In this document: positions 1 to 9,159 of the stretch, in pieces | How the letters are laid out: every line of letters starts with the position of its first letter | Position numbering within the stretch: the first letter of the stretch is position 1 | Assembly: GCF_003860565.1 (NCBI RefSeq) | Contig: NZ_CP034157.1 | Span: 1,674,001 to 1,738,000 of the forward strand | Direction: 5' to 3' | Length of the DNA: 64,000 nt | From: Cloacibacterium normanense | Lineage (GTDB): Bacteria > Bacteroidota > Bacteroidia > Flavobacteriales > Weeksellaceae | Notes under the pieces: generated by a model | Seen by the model: only the letters and a program-made list of their open reading frames with translations | Database searches by the model: none | Told to the model about the DNA's origin: nothing | Position numbers and translations under genes: made by a program

Positions 1-1407
1 ACCTGATGGGACAAATACAATTTCTTGTTCTGGAGCAATCAGTTTTTCTCTAATCAAAAATCCTTTAATTGCATTAAGATAAAATTGGTCGGATGGCCCC
101 TCAACTACAATAGCTTGGCAACCTTGTAATAAAACATCTGAGACACTTAATCCTAAAGCTGCGTGAACTGCATATATAGATTTTTCGTTCAGAGCATCAC
201 TACCTTGCCTTAAATTACTTGAAGCAACTGTATAGCCATCCTTATCCATAAAAACTACCCTGCATCTGTCTATATTAGAAGTATCAACAATAAATGGAGA
301 ATGTGTTGTATTAATTATCTGATTGCCTTGTGATAAATTATCAAAAAATACAGCAAGATCTTTTTGTGCTAAAGGGTGTAAAGTTAGTCCTGCTTCATCA
401 AGCAATAAAATTGCCCCTTTGTGTTGTTCTTGGCTTTCAACTAGAAAGATTAAGTAAAAACTGATAAACCATTGAAGCCCTGTACTACGAAGTTCTAATG
501 CTACTTCGTCAGTTCTAATGCTATCAGATACCCAAATACGAAAATAGTCGCCATCTGCTTCAAATCTAAATTTATATTCTCCCTGTTTCCACCATTCTCT
601 AAACTTCTTCGTTAAATCACCTGAGGCTGATTGCAAAAGAATACTTCTTTCCTCTTTATCATTTTCGGCTTGTCTAATTTCCTCTGCTGTCGGTTGTGAA
701 TTTCCGTTTCTACCATTTCTAAGCATTGCCATTTCTTTTGGGTCTTGTCCTAGTTCCAAAATTTCTTTTGGATCTAATTTCACAAATTCAAAAAGCACTC
801 TTAATGTCCTAACTTGTTCTTCGTTTATATCTATACCATCCACAGATTTCCCGTCTAACCACTTAATTACATTTGGAAGATATATCTTTGACGATAAATT
901 TCCATAATTTGAATAATAAACAAATGATGGTAGTTCTGCAAGAATAGCTTTCTCTAAATCGACATCTTTAAGTGGTACAATAACATCTTCTTCTATTGGT
1001 TCTTCGCCATCCTCAACTTCTTTGGCTACTTTTTCTGTTTTCGTTGATTGTGGTTTTCCACTTGGAAATTCAAATGTGTAACTCCCATCATAAAAACGCG
1101 TAACAGTTATTAATTTATCTCCTTGTAAGCTACATCCAACTTCAGTTTCAATATTCTTTATAGATTCTTCCTCAAGCTCAAATTCTGCCGTAATAAATTT
1201 CACTTCTTCAGGAGTTTTTCGATAAGTACTTAGTTTAGAAACCGGCATATCGTGTAAAATGTCAATATTTCCCTCTCGTGCTGGATTTATCTTCCATAAA
1301 GCTAAAAGTAAGTTAGACTTTCCTGCTTCGTTAATTCCTACTAACGTTGTCACATTATCGCATTCAATCCACCCGCTATCAAGAATGGACCGAAAATTTT
1401 CTACTTT

Positions 1408-2390
1408 ACCTGTTGTGCATTTAGGAATTAAGAAAGAAAAAGATTGTCCATTTGATTAAAAAATCGTATATTTAGTTGATTACCAAGTCATTAAATATAT
1501 GAACAATCTCATTCAAAATTACAATATTATTTTAAAAGAATTGACAAATACTTGTAAACATATAACTACAACCAAGCAAATTAGGCTTCCAAAAATGTCT
1601 GATTTGGAACTTGTGGCACTTAATGTTACTGCGGAATACATGTCAATTAACTCTGAATTACAGCTGTTTAGATGTATTTCAGGAACCGATTTGGACGGAA
1701 AAATTGAAAGAAGTGTCTATAATAAAAGAAAGAGAAAACTTTTACCTTACATTGAAAAGATCAGAGAAACTTTAAGCAACAATTTTTCGGATTTTACCGA
1801 TGTATTTATTGTAGATTCAACGCCAATTGAAATATGCAAAATTAGTAGAGCAAATCGCTCGGCAATCTGCGCAACAGATGAAATTAAACCTTCTTTTGGA
1901 TATTGTGCTGCACAGAAGTCAAGATATTTTGGTTATAAACTTCATGCAGTTTGCGACAAGAATGGAATCTTTCATTCTTTCGATTTTTCACCTGCAAACG
2001 TTCATGATGTTAATTACCTTAATGACATTAAAGAAAATTTTCAGAATTGCCTGTTAATAGGAGATAGAGGATATATCAGCAAAGAAATTCAAATGGATTT
2101 ATTCAACTATTCTAGGATAAATCTTTCAGTCCCAATGCGCAAGAACCAGCATAATTTTGTGGAGTTTTCAAGAACAAAATCTAAAATCAGAAAACGTATT
2201 GAGACCAATATCTCGCAATTGTGCGGACAGTTCACAATCAACACCAACTTTGCAAAAACATTTCAAGGTTTAGCAACAAGAATAGTATCGAAAATAACTT
2301 CTTTTACGATGATTCAATACCTAAATTTCTTCGTATTTAAGAGAAGTTTGAACAAATTAAAAATTAATTTGTGCTAAATGCACAATAGGT
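1408..2390 (+). mobile_element. IS982-family insertion sequence with 8-bp target duplication
   Basis: The 983-bp element has terminal inverted repeats of 17 bp with one mismatch: ACCTGTTGTGCATTTAG at 1408-1424 and the complement of ACCTATTGTGCATTTAG at 2374-2390. The octamer TCTACTTT directly flanks both ends (1400-1407 and 2391-2398), the expected target duplication. The single transposase gene fills most of the element. The near-perfect ends and intact duplication suggest a recent insertion. Confidence 0.93.
1499..2377 (+). CDS. IS982-family transposase
   Basis: The 292-residue protein is of normal family length. A DDE-type triad is visible: D106 in IVDSTPIE, D189 in LIGDRGYIS and E235 in RIETNISQL. 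It catalyses cut-and-paste movement of the surrounding element. The stop codon overlaps the right inverted repeat, as is usual for this family. The gene appears intact, so the element may still be mobile. Confidence 0.93.
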   Translation: MNNLIQNYNIILKELTNTCKHITTTKQIRLPKMSDLELVALNVTAEYMSINSELQLFRCISGTDLDGKIERSVYNKRKRKLLPYIEKIRETLSNNFSDFTDVFIVDSTPIEICKISRANRSAICATDEIKPSFGYCAAQKSRYFGYKLHAVCDKNGIFHSFDFSPANVHDVNYLNDIKENFQNCLLIGDRGYISKEIQMDLFNYSRINLSVPMRKNQHNFVEFSRTKSKIRKRIETNISQLCGQFTINTNFAKTFQGLATRIVSKITSFTMIQYLNFFVFKRSLNKLKINLC

Positions 2391-2458
2391 TCTACTTTGT
2401 ATTTTTTTAATATCATATTGCTTATAAAGTTTATCTTTTCCAATTATATTTTCTTATT

Positions 2459-2617
2459 TTACTCTTCCTTCCCCTCAAAACTCTCCAACTCTTTATTTAA
2501 CTCCTCTAATAATTGTTTTTGACTTGGTAGATAGAGTTCGTATTGACTAGTTACTATTTGTTTTTGGATTTCGGATAGTGTAAATTTTACTATTGCATCA
2601 TTTTTATTAGCACAAGG
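2459..2617 (-). pseudogene. C-terminal remnant of a DUF1016 (YhcG-type) nuclease gene
   Basis: On the minus strand about 50 codons end with SQYELYLPSQKQLLEELNKE and a TAA stop. This matches the C-terminal end of DUF1016/YhcG PD-(D/E)XK proteins, preceded by an NKNDAIVKFTL segment typical of the same family. The rest of the gene is missing; the fragment runs directly into the leader repeat also found upstream of the N-terminal DUF1016 fragment at 13264-13674. A second C-terminal remnant lies at 33701-33840. The family assignment rests on motif memory. Confidence 0.65.
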
Positions 2618-2683
2618 AATTGAAGTCAAGGGCTGAACGTAGACTTCTTTGGCTATATCAAGGAAATTAACATGAGAGTGTTG

Positions 2684-2776
2684 GGAATATTTCCATATTA
2701 GTTTTATGATTATTAGTTCATTACAAATATAATAAAAGGAATGAAATAAAATTATGGGAAGTTGTAATTTTTTAAG
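2684..2776. repeat. Dispersed DUF1016-leader repeat, copy 1 of 3
   Basis: About 90 bp are nearly identical to 13817-13902 and 33919-34008. Each copy lies next to a fragment of a DUF1016 gene. Read on the minus strand it contains TATATTTG, a good Bacteroidota -7 box, so it is probably the old promoter and leader of that gene family rather than an independent element. Beyond this copy, 2780-2900 holds a short GGCTTCGAC...GCTCAGCC palindrome and the CCTTCGACTCCGCTCAGGA motif that I recall as a common dispersed repeat in flavobacterial genomes. Confidence 0.75.
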
Positions 2777-3000
2777 ATGGGGCTTCGACGGGCTCAGCCA
2801 TCAGTTAAAGTTATGATGTAATGGAGGGATGAGGTGATGGAGTTATGAAAAATCCTTTTCCCTGAGCCTTCCTTCGACTCCGCTCAGGATGACAATGGAG
2901 GGATTTTTTGTTTTACGAGAAAGTTGGGATTAAATTACTCAGAAGTTTTGTGCTTTGGAGAGTTATTTTAAGGAGCAGAGATTAGAAACCGAGACATCGA

Positions 3001-3084
3001 GGGATATAATAAAATATCTTTAACACCTATAATTTTGGCAAAATAATATGATTTTGCCAAAGTTATATCTCTTTATTATATCCC
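3001..3084. other. Nested inverted repeat, 84 bp
   Basis: An outer 13-bp perfect inverted repeat (GGGATATAATAAA at 3001-3013, complement at 3072-3084) encloses an inner 11-bp perfect one (TTTGGCAAAAT at 3034-3044, complement at 3051-3061). The stretch can fold as a long two-tier hairpin. There is no T-tract, so it is not an ordinary terminator; it may be a degenerate MITE. It stands just outside the direct repeat that borders the defence operon. Confidence 0.6.
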
Positions 3085-3134
3085 AATTCTTGACCAGATT
3101 TGGGACATAATAGAAGATATTTCATTTTCGATTT

Positions 3135-3252
3135 ACTACGCAATGTGTAGTATTTTGCGAATGAAATATTTGTTAAGTTTTGGCAGTAAATAGGATTCAT
3201 TGCCGAAAGTTAATTTTACCTTTCAATACCGATTTTGGATTTTATATGATAG
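3135..3252. repeat. ~118-bp direct repeat, left copy, bordering the Z1 operon
   Basis: The segment from ACTACGCAATGTGTAG to TTTTATATGATAG matches 10897-11013 in the same orientation. The core from TTTTGCGAATG to GAAAGTTAATTTT is almost identical over about 75 bp. The copies lie about 80 bp beyond the last gene and about 420 bp before the first gene of the operon at 3330-10480, so together they bracket it. Confidence 0.8.
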
Positions 3253-3329
3253 AACTTCGTTTGGTTTTCATTGACTCTTACCATTTTCCAATCACAATGA
3301 ATGCGAATAGTTAGTTTTTTGGTTTAAAA

Positions 3330-4388
3330 TTATTTTGGCAAACAATCATTGACTAACTTTATCCAATCTTTCAGTTCCATTTTTACATACTGATTTTTAT
3401 AATATTCACCTACTATTTGTGCAGCAGTGAGAATTCTATTTGATTTAAGATAGGGTTCAATCTTTTGTAATAAATCTAAATCCGTAATTTTAGATAATTT
3501 CCCTTCAGATAAGTATTCAGTTGGAGATTCGTTTAATAATGAGTTTTTTGGGATATTTTTTAATGAATTAAATTTTAAAAAATCAATATATGCATCAAAT
3601 GCGCATGAATACATGTTTTTGCCAATAATATTAAGTTCTTTAAACTCTTCTTTTTTAAAAAGTTCATGATGAATTCTATTTAATATCAATATATCATCAA
3701 TAAAAAAAATTGAATTTAAATCTTTTAAAAAAAAATTATTTATTCCATTTGTTATTCTTCCTTTTAAGGCTCCAAAATAATTTTTAATTGATTTATCTGA
3801 GAGCATTCTATGATTCTCAAGATAAAATAAAAATTCATCTTCAAGGCTGTCTTTGCGATAAACAATCTTTTCAAATTCAGGAGTCCCGAATTCTGTTGAA
3901 AAAAAGGAATGGATATTTTCAAAAAAATCAATCAAGCTAGTTCGTTTAAAAAAAACTGGTGTGTCTCCATTTTTTAAAAGTCTCTTAACAAATTCTCCTT
4001 CTTTGACTTCTGATTGAAAAAAAGATCTAGAATAAAATGAAACACTCTTACCTACATTTAACCTACTTTTAGCAACATTAAAGTTCCAACAAACATATAC
4101 GTCATTAATCCCATCATATCCTAAAAAAATAAAAGTTTTAGCAGATTTCTTAATTTCCTCAAATTCTTTTTTTATTGGAAGTTGAGCTCTTGTTGTTTTA
4201 TCTCTATCGCTAAAATATGCACTTGATATGTTTTTTATGTAAACATAAAAATCTTCATTTTTAAATGACATCAAGAAGGGTTGTGAGCCTGATTTATAAA
4301 CAAAATCATCACTTTTATCTAAAATCTCTCTAGCTAGTTCTAGAAGTTTCTCTGGCTTAATTTTATCTATATTTTTATACTCATTCAT
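3330..4388 (-). CDS. Unrecognised fifth protein of the methyltransferase/MORC/Z1 operon
   Basis: This 352-residue protein is not one I can name. The N-terminal ~120 residues are a predicted alpha/beta region. Residues ~175-275 are helical and resemble the core-binding-like module found at the ends of many restriction proteins (the DKSIKNYFGALKGRI and IIGKNMYSCAFDAYIDFL segments). No metal-dependent nuclease motif is obvious. Its start overlaps the stop of the DUF4420 gene by 4 nt (ATGA), so translational coupling is likely. In related neighbourhoods this position is often taken by an AIPR protein; this sequence does not look like one. By position it may be the target-recognition or effector subunit, which is inference. 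Confidence 0.75.
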   Translation of the reverse strand: MNEYKNIDKIKPEKLLELAREILDKSDDFVYKSGSQPFLMSFKNEDFYVYIKNISSAYFSDRDKTTRAQLPIKKEFEEIKKSAKTFIFLGYDGINDVYVCWNFNVAKSRLNVGKSVSFYSRSFFQSEVKEGEFVKRLLKNGDTPVFFKRTSLIDFFENIHSFFSTEFGTPEFEKIVYRKDSLEDEFLFYLENHRMLSDKSIKNYFGALKGRITNGINNFFLKDLNSIFFIDDILILNRIHHELFKKEEFKELNIIGKNMYSCAFDAYIDFLKFNSLKNIPKNSLLNESPTEYLSEGKLSKITDLDLLQKIEPYLKSNRILTAAQIVGEYYKNQYVKMELKDWIKLVNDCLPK

Positions 4389-5380
4389 AAGCCTAAATTT
4401 AAAAATAAAGGATTTTCACTAAAATTATTTTCTCCTAATAATAGAGGAGAAACATTAGTTAAATCACAATCAAAAGACACATTAGATATTTGAGATGGTA
4501 TATTTTGATTCAGTATTTTTGGAATCACTTCGCTGTTGTAAAAACACAATGAATCTTTTGCTAATTGATAATCAAAAAATATATCTCCTAATTTTTCAAA
4601 ATCACTGCCAATTGTTTTATAGATTATTTCATTCAACCTCAGATGCTGATCAATATTCTTCACTTTTGAAACAATCTCATCTCTTAAATTCAGTATACTT
4701 TTACCAACTCCTGTTTCAATAACAAAAACTGATGCAATCATTAACCCAGATCCCATATTGGGATTAAGTTGTTCTATGGAAAACCGATGAATACGATATT
4801 GCTTAGTAGTAGACTTAACTTCCAATTTATCTTGACCATCATTAAAGTCGTATTTGTCATTAGGTGAAATATGCCACGAAGCAATTAAATATTCTGGATT
4901 CTTAGCGCTGTTTATCACTAATAATTCAGACCATAAACCTTGAATTGATTTTACTGGTGGTTTGGTAATGCTGCTAAATAAATCTATAACTTTTCTAATT
5001 TCGCGATGTAATTCTCTTTCAGTGGGAATTGAAGGAAGTTGCTGTAAAATAATAGAAAATACATCTGTAAAATATTGTTGTAAATCTCTGTTCAAAGTTT
5101 TTAACAGAACAATGGTATAGACCTCATTAGAATTTATATTACCTTCTTTAATTCTACACTCTTGTGAAAATAAAACTGAAATAAGTTCTAAATTGATATC
5201 TATAGATGGTTGAGAATTATCACATTTAACAAAGAATAGAGGAAATCCTTCTTCAGATACACCAATTTTATGGTAATCTGAAAATGGGACCGTATCTACA
5301 GAAATATAACCTTCTGCATTTCTGTTTTTATGCTGAAGGTCAAGAAATTTTTTATAACCTGAGGTTTCCATATTATTCAT
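4385..5380 (-). CDS. PD-(D/E)XK motif protein, DUF4420 family
   Basis: This is a 331-residue putative nuclease subunit. The family signature is GLWSELLVI (E152), then YDFNDGQ (D178) and LEVKST (E187, K189), followed by RIHRFSIEQL; these form the PD-(D/E)XK core. I chose ATG 5380, which overlaps the Z1 stop by 8 nt (ATGAATAA); ATG 5371 is also possible, and a longer reading to 5431 would lie inside the Z1 gene. It probably acts with the GHKL ATPase and the Z1 helicase in restriction, with protection by the upstream methyltransferase. Confidence 0.88.
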   Translation of the reverse strand: MNNMETSGYKKFLDLQHKNRNAEGYISVDTVPFSDYHKIGVSEEGFPLFFVKCDNSQPSIDINLELISVLFSQECRIKEGNINSNEVYTIVLLKTLNRDLQQYFTDVFSIILQQLPSIPTERELHREIRKVIDLFSSITKPPVKSIQGLWSELLVINSAKNPEYLIASWHISPNDKYDFNDGQDKLEVKSTTKQYRIHRFSIEQLNPNMGSGLMIASVFVIETGVGKSILNLRDEIVSKVKNIDQHLRLNEIIYKTIGSDFEKLGDIFFDYQLAKDSLCFYNSEVIPKILNQNIPSQISNVSFDCDLTNVSPLLLGENNFSENPLFLNLGL

Positions 5381-7613
5381 CGTCTTCTGGTTCAAAATAT
5401 TCAGGTTCTGAATTTGTGTACTTTGTTGCAAAATCTAATGGATAATAGATTGCAATTGTATTAATAACTTTCCCAACAAGTCGGTTTGTTTGATTACAAT
5501 CAAGTTTTACTTTATGAATTTGTATACAAATAGAATCCTCAAGTTTAATTTCTCTATCCCCTGGATAAGTTTCACTACCACTTGTTGATCTACCTGTAAA
5601 CAGTTGATCTATTTTTAAAGTATCTGGATTAAAATTACGTCTACGATATTCGCTTTCATATGCCATTTGTATAAAATGAACATGGGTAATAGGCTTTTCA
5701 GATTCAGAAGATAGATATTGCAAATATCTTATTGTAGCTTGTTTTCTGGCTGTATCAGCATAATTACCAAACTTAAACTGAGTTAAAAAATCAATAGCTT
5801 TTTCAACTGAAACCGTATAAATTTTATGTTTTCTATCTTGTGTTCCATATTGTGGGTTCCAAAGTTCAAATTGATTAGCATCTAAGAAATCGGATACCAC
5901 CTTTTTATTTGGTTCTATAGAATACAAAGCATTCATAGCATGCCAACCTTTCATTTTTGTTTGAACAATATTGTATGGCAGAATATTTTTTCTAGTCGCA
6001 TTAAGTTTTTCAGCAAGCATCAGTTGTCTTTCAACATTCTCAAGGCTATCATTATTTTTCAACCATGTTCTCATTTCTTCCTCATGTTCCACATAGTCTA
6101 CATACTCAATGATTGAATCTGTAGGCAAATAAACACGACAAGATTTTAAATATTTTTGTTTGTATCCAAAAAATCTACATCTCTGTTGTATCGTATCTGC
6201 ATTGGACTTTCCTTTTGTGTATCTGGGCATATAAGTAACTGCTAAATTCTCAACCGTAAAACCACGATTTAGCATATCTGCACCCACGAGAATATGAGAG
6301 GAAGAACTTTCCCAATCTACTTCAGTCTCTGCGTCAGAATCACTTATAATTAAGTTTATTTGTGTGTCATTTATAGCATCAGCAATAAGGAGTTTTATTT
6401 CATTAAAAGAAGGTAAATTATCTTCAATAGAATAAAATTTCGTTGCTTCTTTTTCATAAATTTCTTTAAATTCTTTATCTAAATCTTCTCGACCAATATC
6501 TCCATCTTCAAGATTAAGAATTGTCGTCCATCTATCAATCAATTCACTTACCCAAGTGTGAAAAAGTCTGCTTACACCTTTCTGACGATCTGCATGAACC
6601 ATCATGGAAAGAAATTTTTCTTTGTTCCAAAAATTAGTAATTAGGGCAACTCCTAAAATATAAACCTGTAGAGCTTCTTTTAATGATTTTGGTGGAAATT
6701 TCAATGGGTTATCTTTATAATGAAAGACTTCATTGTCTGGTATTGAAATTATTAAATCTGGGAAATCTTTAAAATATGTTTTACCACCAGTGTATTTTTT
6801 GCCGGGTGTAAGAACAGTATGGCTCTCTGGGGAAAGCAAATCCATTATACTTATTAGCAGCGGACCTTGTGGTGTTGCCGTATATTGAACATATGAATGA
6901 TTAGGAATTGCGGCTCTTAGATTAAGAATACTAGCATATGTACTTGATTCTTTATTGTCTGTTTCTTCGTCCCATTCAGAAGAAGTACTCTTCTTTTTGC
7001 TGTTAGCATAAGAGAAGCCATTCAATGATGCTTGGTCAGCTTCATCATCAATAATCAATACTCCTTGCTTATCAAGTTCTTTCTTAATAGGTTGAGATTT
7101 AAAAATATCTGCAAGTTTGTTGATATGATCATAATGTTTTAACAAAGTTATTAAGACCGTTGGTTTAGATGAGAGTCTTAATTTATTGCGAATTTCGAGT
7201 ATTTTTGAATCTGTTGGATTTTCAAATATTTTATAAGCATTATTCAAAGAACTGCTTGTTATCAAATCTTTTGTTAATCTTTTTGTAGTCTGTGAAAGTA
7301 AATTATTTTTTGTACCAGCTAAATAAATTACTATTCTGTAACCGTTATCTGCAGCTAGAGCTGTTAGTGCTGTAAAAGATAAAGTTTTCCCACTTTGAAC
7401 GTAACCAACAGTAAGATGAGTAACATCTTGTTCCTGATTTAATTGGGGGTTTGTACATCTAGATAGAATGTGAGCGGTTTCACTTACTAAAGAATCAAAC
7501 TCGTCCTCATCTAAGAAGTCTTTTAGCCTTAAGCCCAAATCATTCATTTTCTCACCAATTACAGGTTTAAATTTTATCTTTTGGCTTGTTGGATGTAGTA
7601 TTTTGATTTCCAT
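5373..7613 (-). CDS. Z1 domain superfamily II helicase-like ATPase
   Basis: The 746-residue protein has SF2 motifs: Walker A at residues 70-77 (GYVQSGKT), DDEAD at 189-193, TATPQ at 245-249, and a motif V/VI region ending in QQRCRFFGY. The C-terminal Z1 domain follows. These proteins form part of restriction-like operons that pair a MutL/MORC ATPase with a DUF4420 nuclease. The gene lies 13 nt after the MORC-type gene and overlaps the DUF4420 gene, so the set is co-transcribed. It probably translocates or remodels DNA for cleavage; this is inferred from the family. Confidence 0.92.
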   Translation of the reverse strand: MEIKILHPTSQKIKFKPVIGEKMNDLGLRLKDFLDEDEFDSLVSETAHILSRCTNPQLNQEQDVTHLTVGYVQSGKTLSFTALTALAADNGYRIVIYLAGTKNNLLSQTTKRLTKDLITSSSLNNAYKIFENPTDSKILEIRNKLRLSSKPTVLITLLKHYDHINKLADIFKSQPIKKELDKQGVLIIDDEADQASLNGFSYANSKKKSTSSEWDEETDNKESSTYASILNLRAAIPNHSYVQYTATPQGPLLISIMDLLSPESHTVLTPGKKYTGGKTYFKDFPDLIISIPDNEVFHYKDNPLKFPPKSLKEALQVYILGVALITNFWNKEKFLSMMVHADRQKGVSRLFHTWVSELIDRWTTILNLEDGDIGREDLDKEFKEIYEKEATKFYSIEDNLPSFNEIKLLIADAINDTQINLIISDSDAETEVDWESSSSHILVGADMLNRGFTVENLAVTYMPRYTKGKSNADTIQQRCRFFGYKQKYLKSCRVYLPTDSIIEYVDYVEHEEEMRTWLKNNDSLENVERQLMLAEKLNATRKNILPYNIVQTKMKGWHAMNALYSIEPNKKVVSDFLDANQFELWNPQYGTQDRKHKIYTVSVEKAIDFLTQFKFGNYADTARKQATIRYLQYLSSESEKPITHVHFIQMAYESEYRRRNFNPDTLKIDQLFTGRSTSGSETYPGDREIKLEDSICIQIHKVKLDCNQTNRLVGKVINTIAIYYPLDFATKYTNSEPEYFEPEDDE

Positions 7614-7626
7614 AAGCTGTGTTTAT

Positions 7627-9159
7627 CTATTGAACAATGTAATTATTGAAGTTGGTTCTAAATTCTGAAGGGTAAAGCATGCTTTTTTTTGTTGCAATAA
7701 ATTCTGCAATAGCAAATGATTTGAAAATCTCAATTATAGGTTGATAATCATTTGCTTTTTTGAATTGTTCAAACCTACTAAAAAAGGGATGTGCCAAATT
7801 AATTTTACAAATTAATACAGGGACTTCTATGACTTCAGTTTTTTGTATTTCTTGCTTTACGGCATACAAAGCATCAGACTCATCTTCATTTATCAGATCT
7901 ACCTGAAATCTGTACGTAGTTCCATCAATTTCAAAATAATCTTCTAAAGTTTCTAAAGCTTTAGCCTTAGCTATTTTTTCTTCTTCAATTGCAATATTTT
8001 TTTTGTCTTTTGAAGCATCTTCAACCTTTTTTATTTTATCTGTCAAAGGTTCTTTTTCAACTTCTTTCTTTTGAGTCTTTACAATTTTAGCGGCAATTTT
8101 AGAATTTTCTTCTTTTGTCTTCACACGATAGTTATCTGCTTGACTTAGAAGATTGAAATTAGGATCACGAAGTTCCTCGCGCAAAGCATCAATAAATACA
8201 TTTAGATTTTCTTCATCAGTAAAACCATTTTTATTAAATGTAACATCAAATCCTGATAATTCTAATTCACCAAATAGTCTTTTGTATCTAAAATTACCTG
8301 GAGAACCAAAAATTGAACTTGGAAAGAAGCGATCTTCGTCACCTCCTACAATTACACGACCTCTCCTAAGAAGAACAAGACCATTGGCATTATTTTGTAT
8401 AGTTTTTAGAATCGCTATGAAACCTTTTGCTTCGTACTTTCCTAAATTAAAATTTATTTCTTTTTTCCATTGTATATCTTGTCCGCTTGGATTACTATAG
8501 AACGGTGCTTCAAGGACTTCAAAACTAGGAGCCACTAATTTTTCTCCATTTACAATAATATTAATTTCATTATTTCGTAAAAAGACTCTATAAATGCTAG
8601 ATAAATGGCGTCTCACTTTGTCCATTTGATATGGAGAAGGTGCATTATGAGACAAATTTGATAAGATAATTTCGGTGTAATGTAGATTAGAATTTTTATT
8701 AGTTTCAAATACTATTAAATCTTCTTTGTTCTCTTTTATAACTTTATGTAAATCAAACTCAGTATACCTCTCTACATTTTCTCCAATTGCTTTTGTTCGA
8801 ACACTCCATTTGTCTGCTAGCCAAATGGAAGCTGTTTTCATCCCCATACCAAACTCATTTAATTTAGTATTATCTAAAGGAATATTAGCTGGTTCAAAAG
8901 CACGAAGATAATTTTGGTGATCTATACCTCCAGCATTATCTTTAATGATAATTTGATTATTTATTTGATCAACATCAATACTCACTTCAAAAACATGATG
9001 AGGATTTTCCTGAAGAATTCGTTCTTTGTTGTCAAGATATGATTGTACAGAATTGTCAACGTACTCACTTAAAGTAAGTGCTACTGTATTATTTAAAGCT
9101 CTAAATGTATTATAGACACTTGGCTGTAATGCTATGGATACTTTTTCTATCTGGTTCAT
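7627..9159 (-). CDS. MORC/MutL-type GHKL ATPase
   Basis: The 510-residue protein carries a Bergerat fold: N-box E32 and D35-N36 (SEYVDNS), G1 box DNAGG at 74-78 and G2 box GMGMK at 104-108. A charged Lys/Glu-rich linker lies around residues 340-400 and a smaller C-terminal domain ends the protein. GHKL ATPases of this type act as ATP-gated clamps on DNA and were linked to restriction-modification by comparative genomics. The start overlaps the methyltransferase 3' end by 50 nt, an unusually long overlap that argues for tight coupling. Confidence 0.92.
   Translation of the reverse strand: MNQIEKVSIALQPSVYNTFRALNNTVALTLSEYVDNSVQSYLDNKERILQENPHHVFEVSIDVDQINNQIIIKDNAGGIDHQNYLRAFEPANIPLDNTKLNEFGMGMKTASIWLADKWSVRTKAIGENVERYTEFDLHKVIKENKEDLIVFETNKNSNLHYTEIILSNLSHNAPSPYQMDKVRRHLSSIYRVFLRNNEINIIVNGEKLVAPSFEVLEAPFYSNPSGQDIQWKKEINFNLGKYEAKGFIAILKTIQNNANGLVLLRRGRVIVGGDEDRFFPSSIFGSPGNFRYKRLFGELELSGFDVTFNKNGFTDEENLNVFIDALREELRDPNFNLLSQADNYRVKTKEENSKIAAKIVKTQKKEVEKEPLTDKIKKVEDASKDKKNIAIEEEKIAKAKALETLEDYFEIDGTTYRFQVDLINEDESDALYAVKQEIQKTEVIEVPVLICKINLAHPFFSRFEQFKKANDYQPIIEIFKSFAIAEFIATKKSMLYPSEFRTNFNNYIVQ

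Larger units (their letters stand above)
1..2416 (-). pseudogene. OLD-family ATPase/TOPRIM endonuclease, split by IS982 and running off the window
   Basis: This is an overcoming-lysogenization-defect type protein, an ABC-like ATPase with a C-terminal TOPRIM nuclease, a family common in phage defence. Read leftwards from 1407, the frame is open to base 1 and contains a Walker A (GINEAGKSN), a Walker B (AILLLDEAGLTLHP), an H-loop (NTTHSPF) and a TOPRIM start (IVVEGPSDQFYL). No start codon exists in frame at the right edge because the IS at 1408-2390 interrupts codons 7-8. Removing the IS and one copy of its 8-bp target duplication restores an ATG at 2416 and the N-terminus MILKKYKVENFRSI, which fits the family. 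The C-terminus lies beyond base 1. Whether a UvrD-like partner (as in Gabija) exists cannot be seen. The gene is probably inactive as it stands. Confidence 0.88.

Noticed and set aside
4495-4722. Plus-strand frame inside the DUF4420 gene
   Set aside because: Shadow of a well-supported gene on the other strand, without features of its own.
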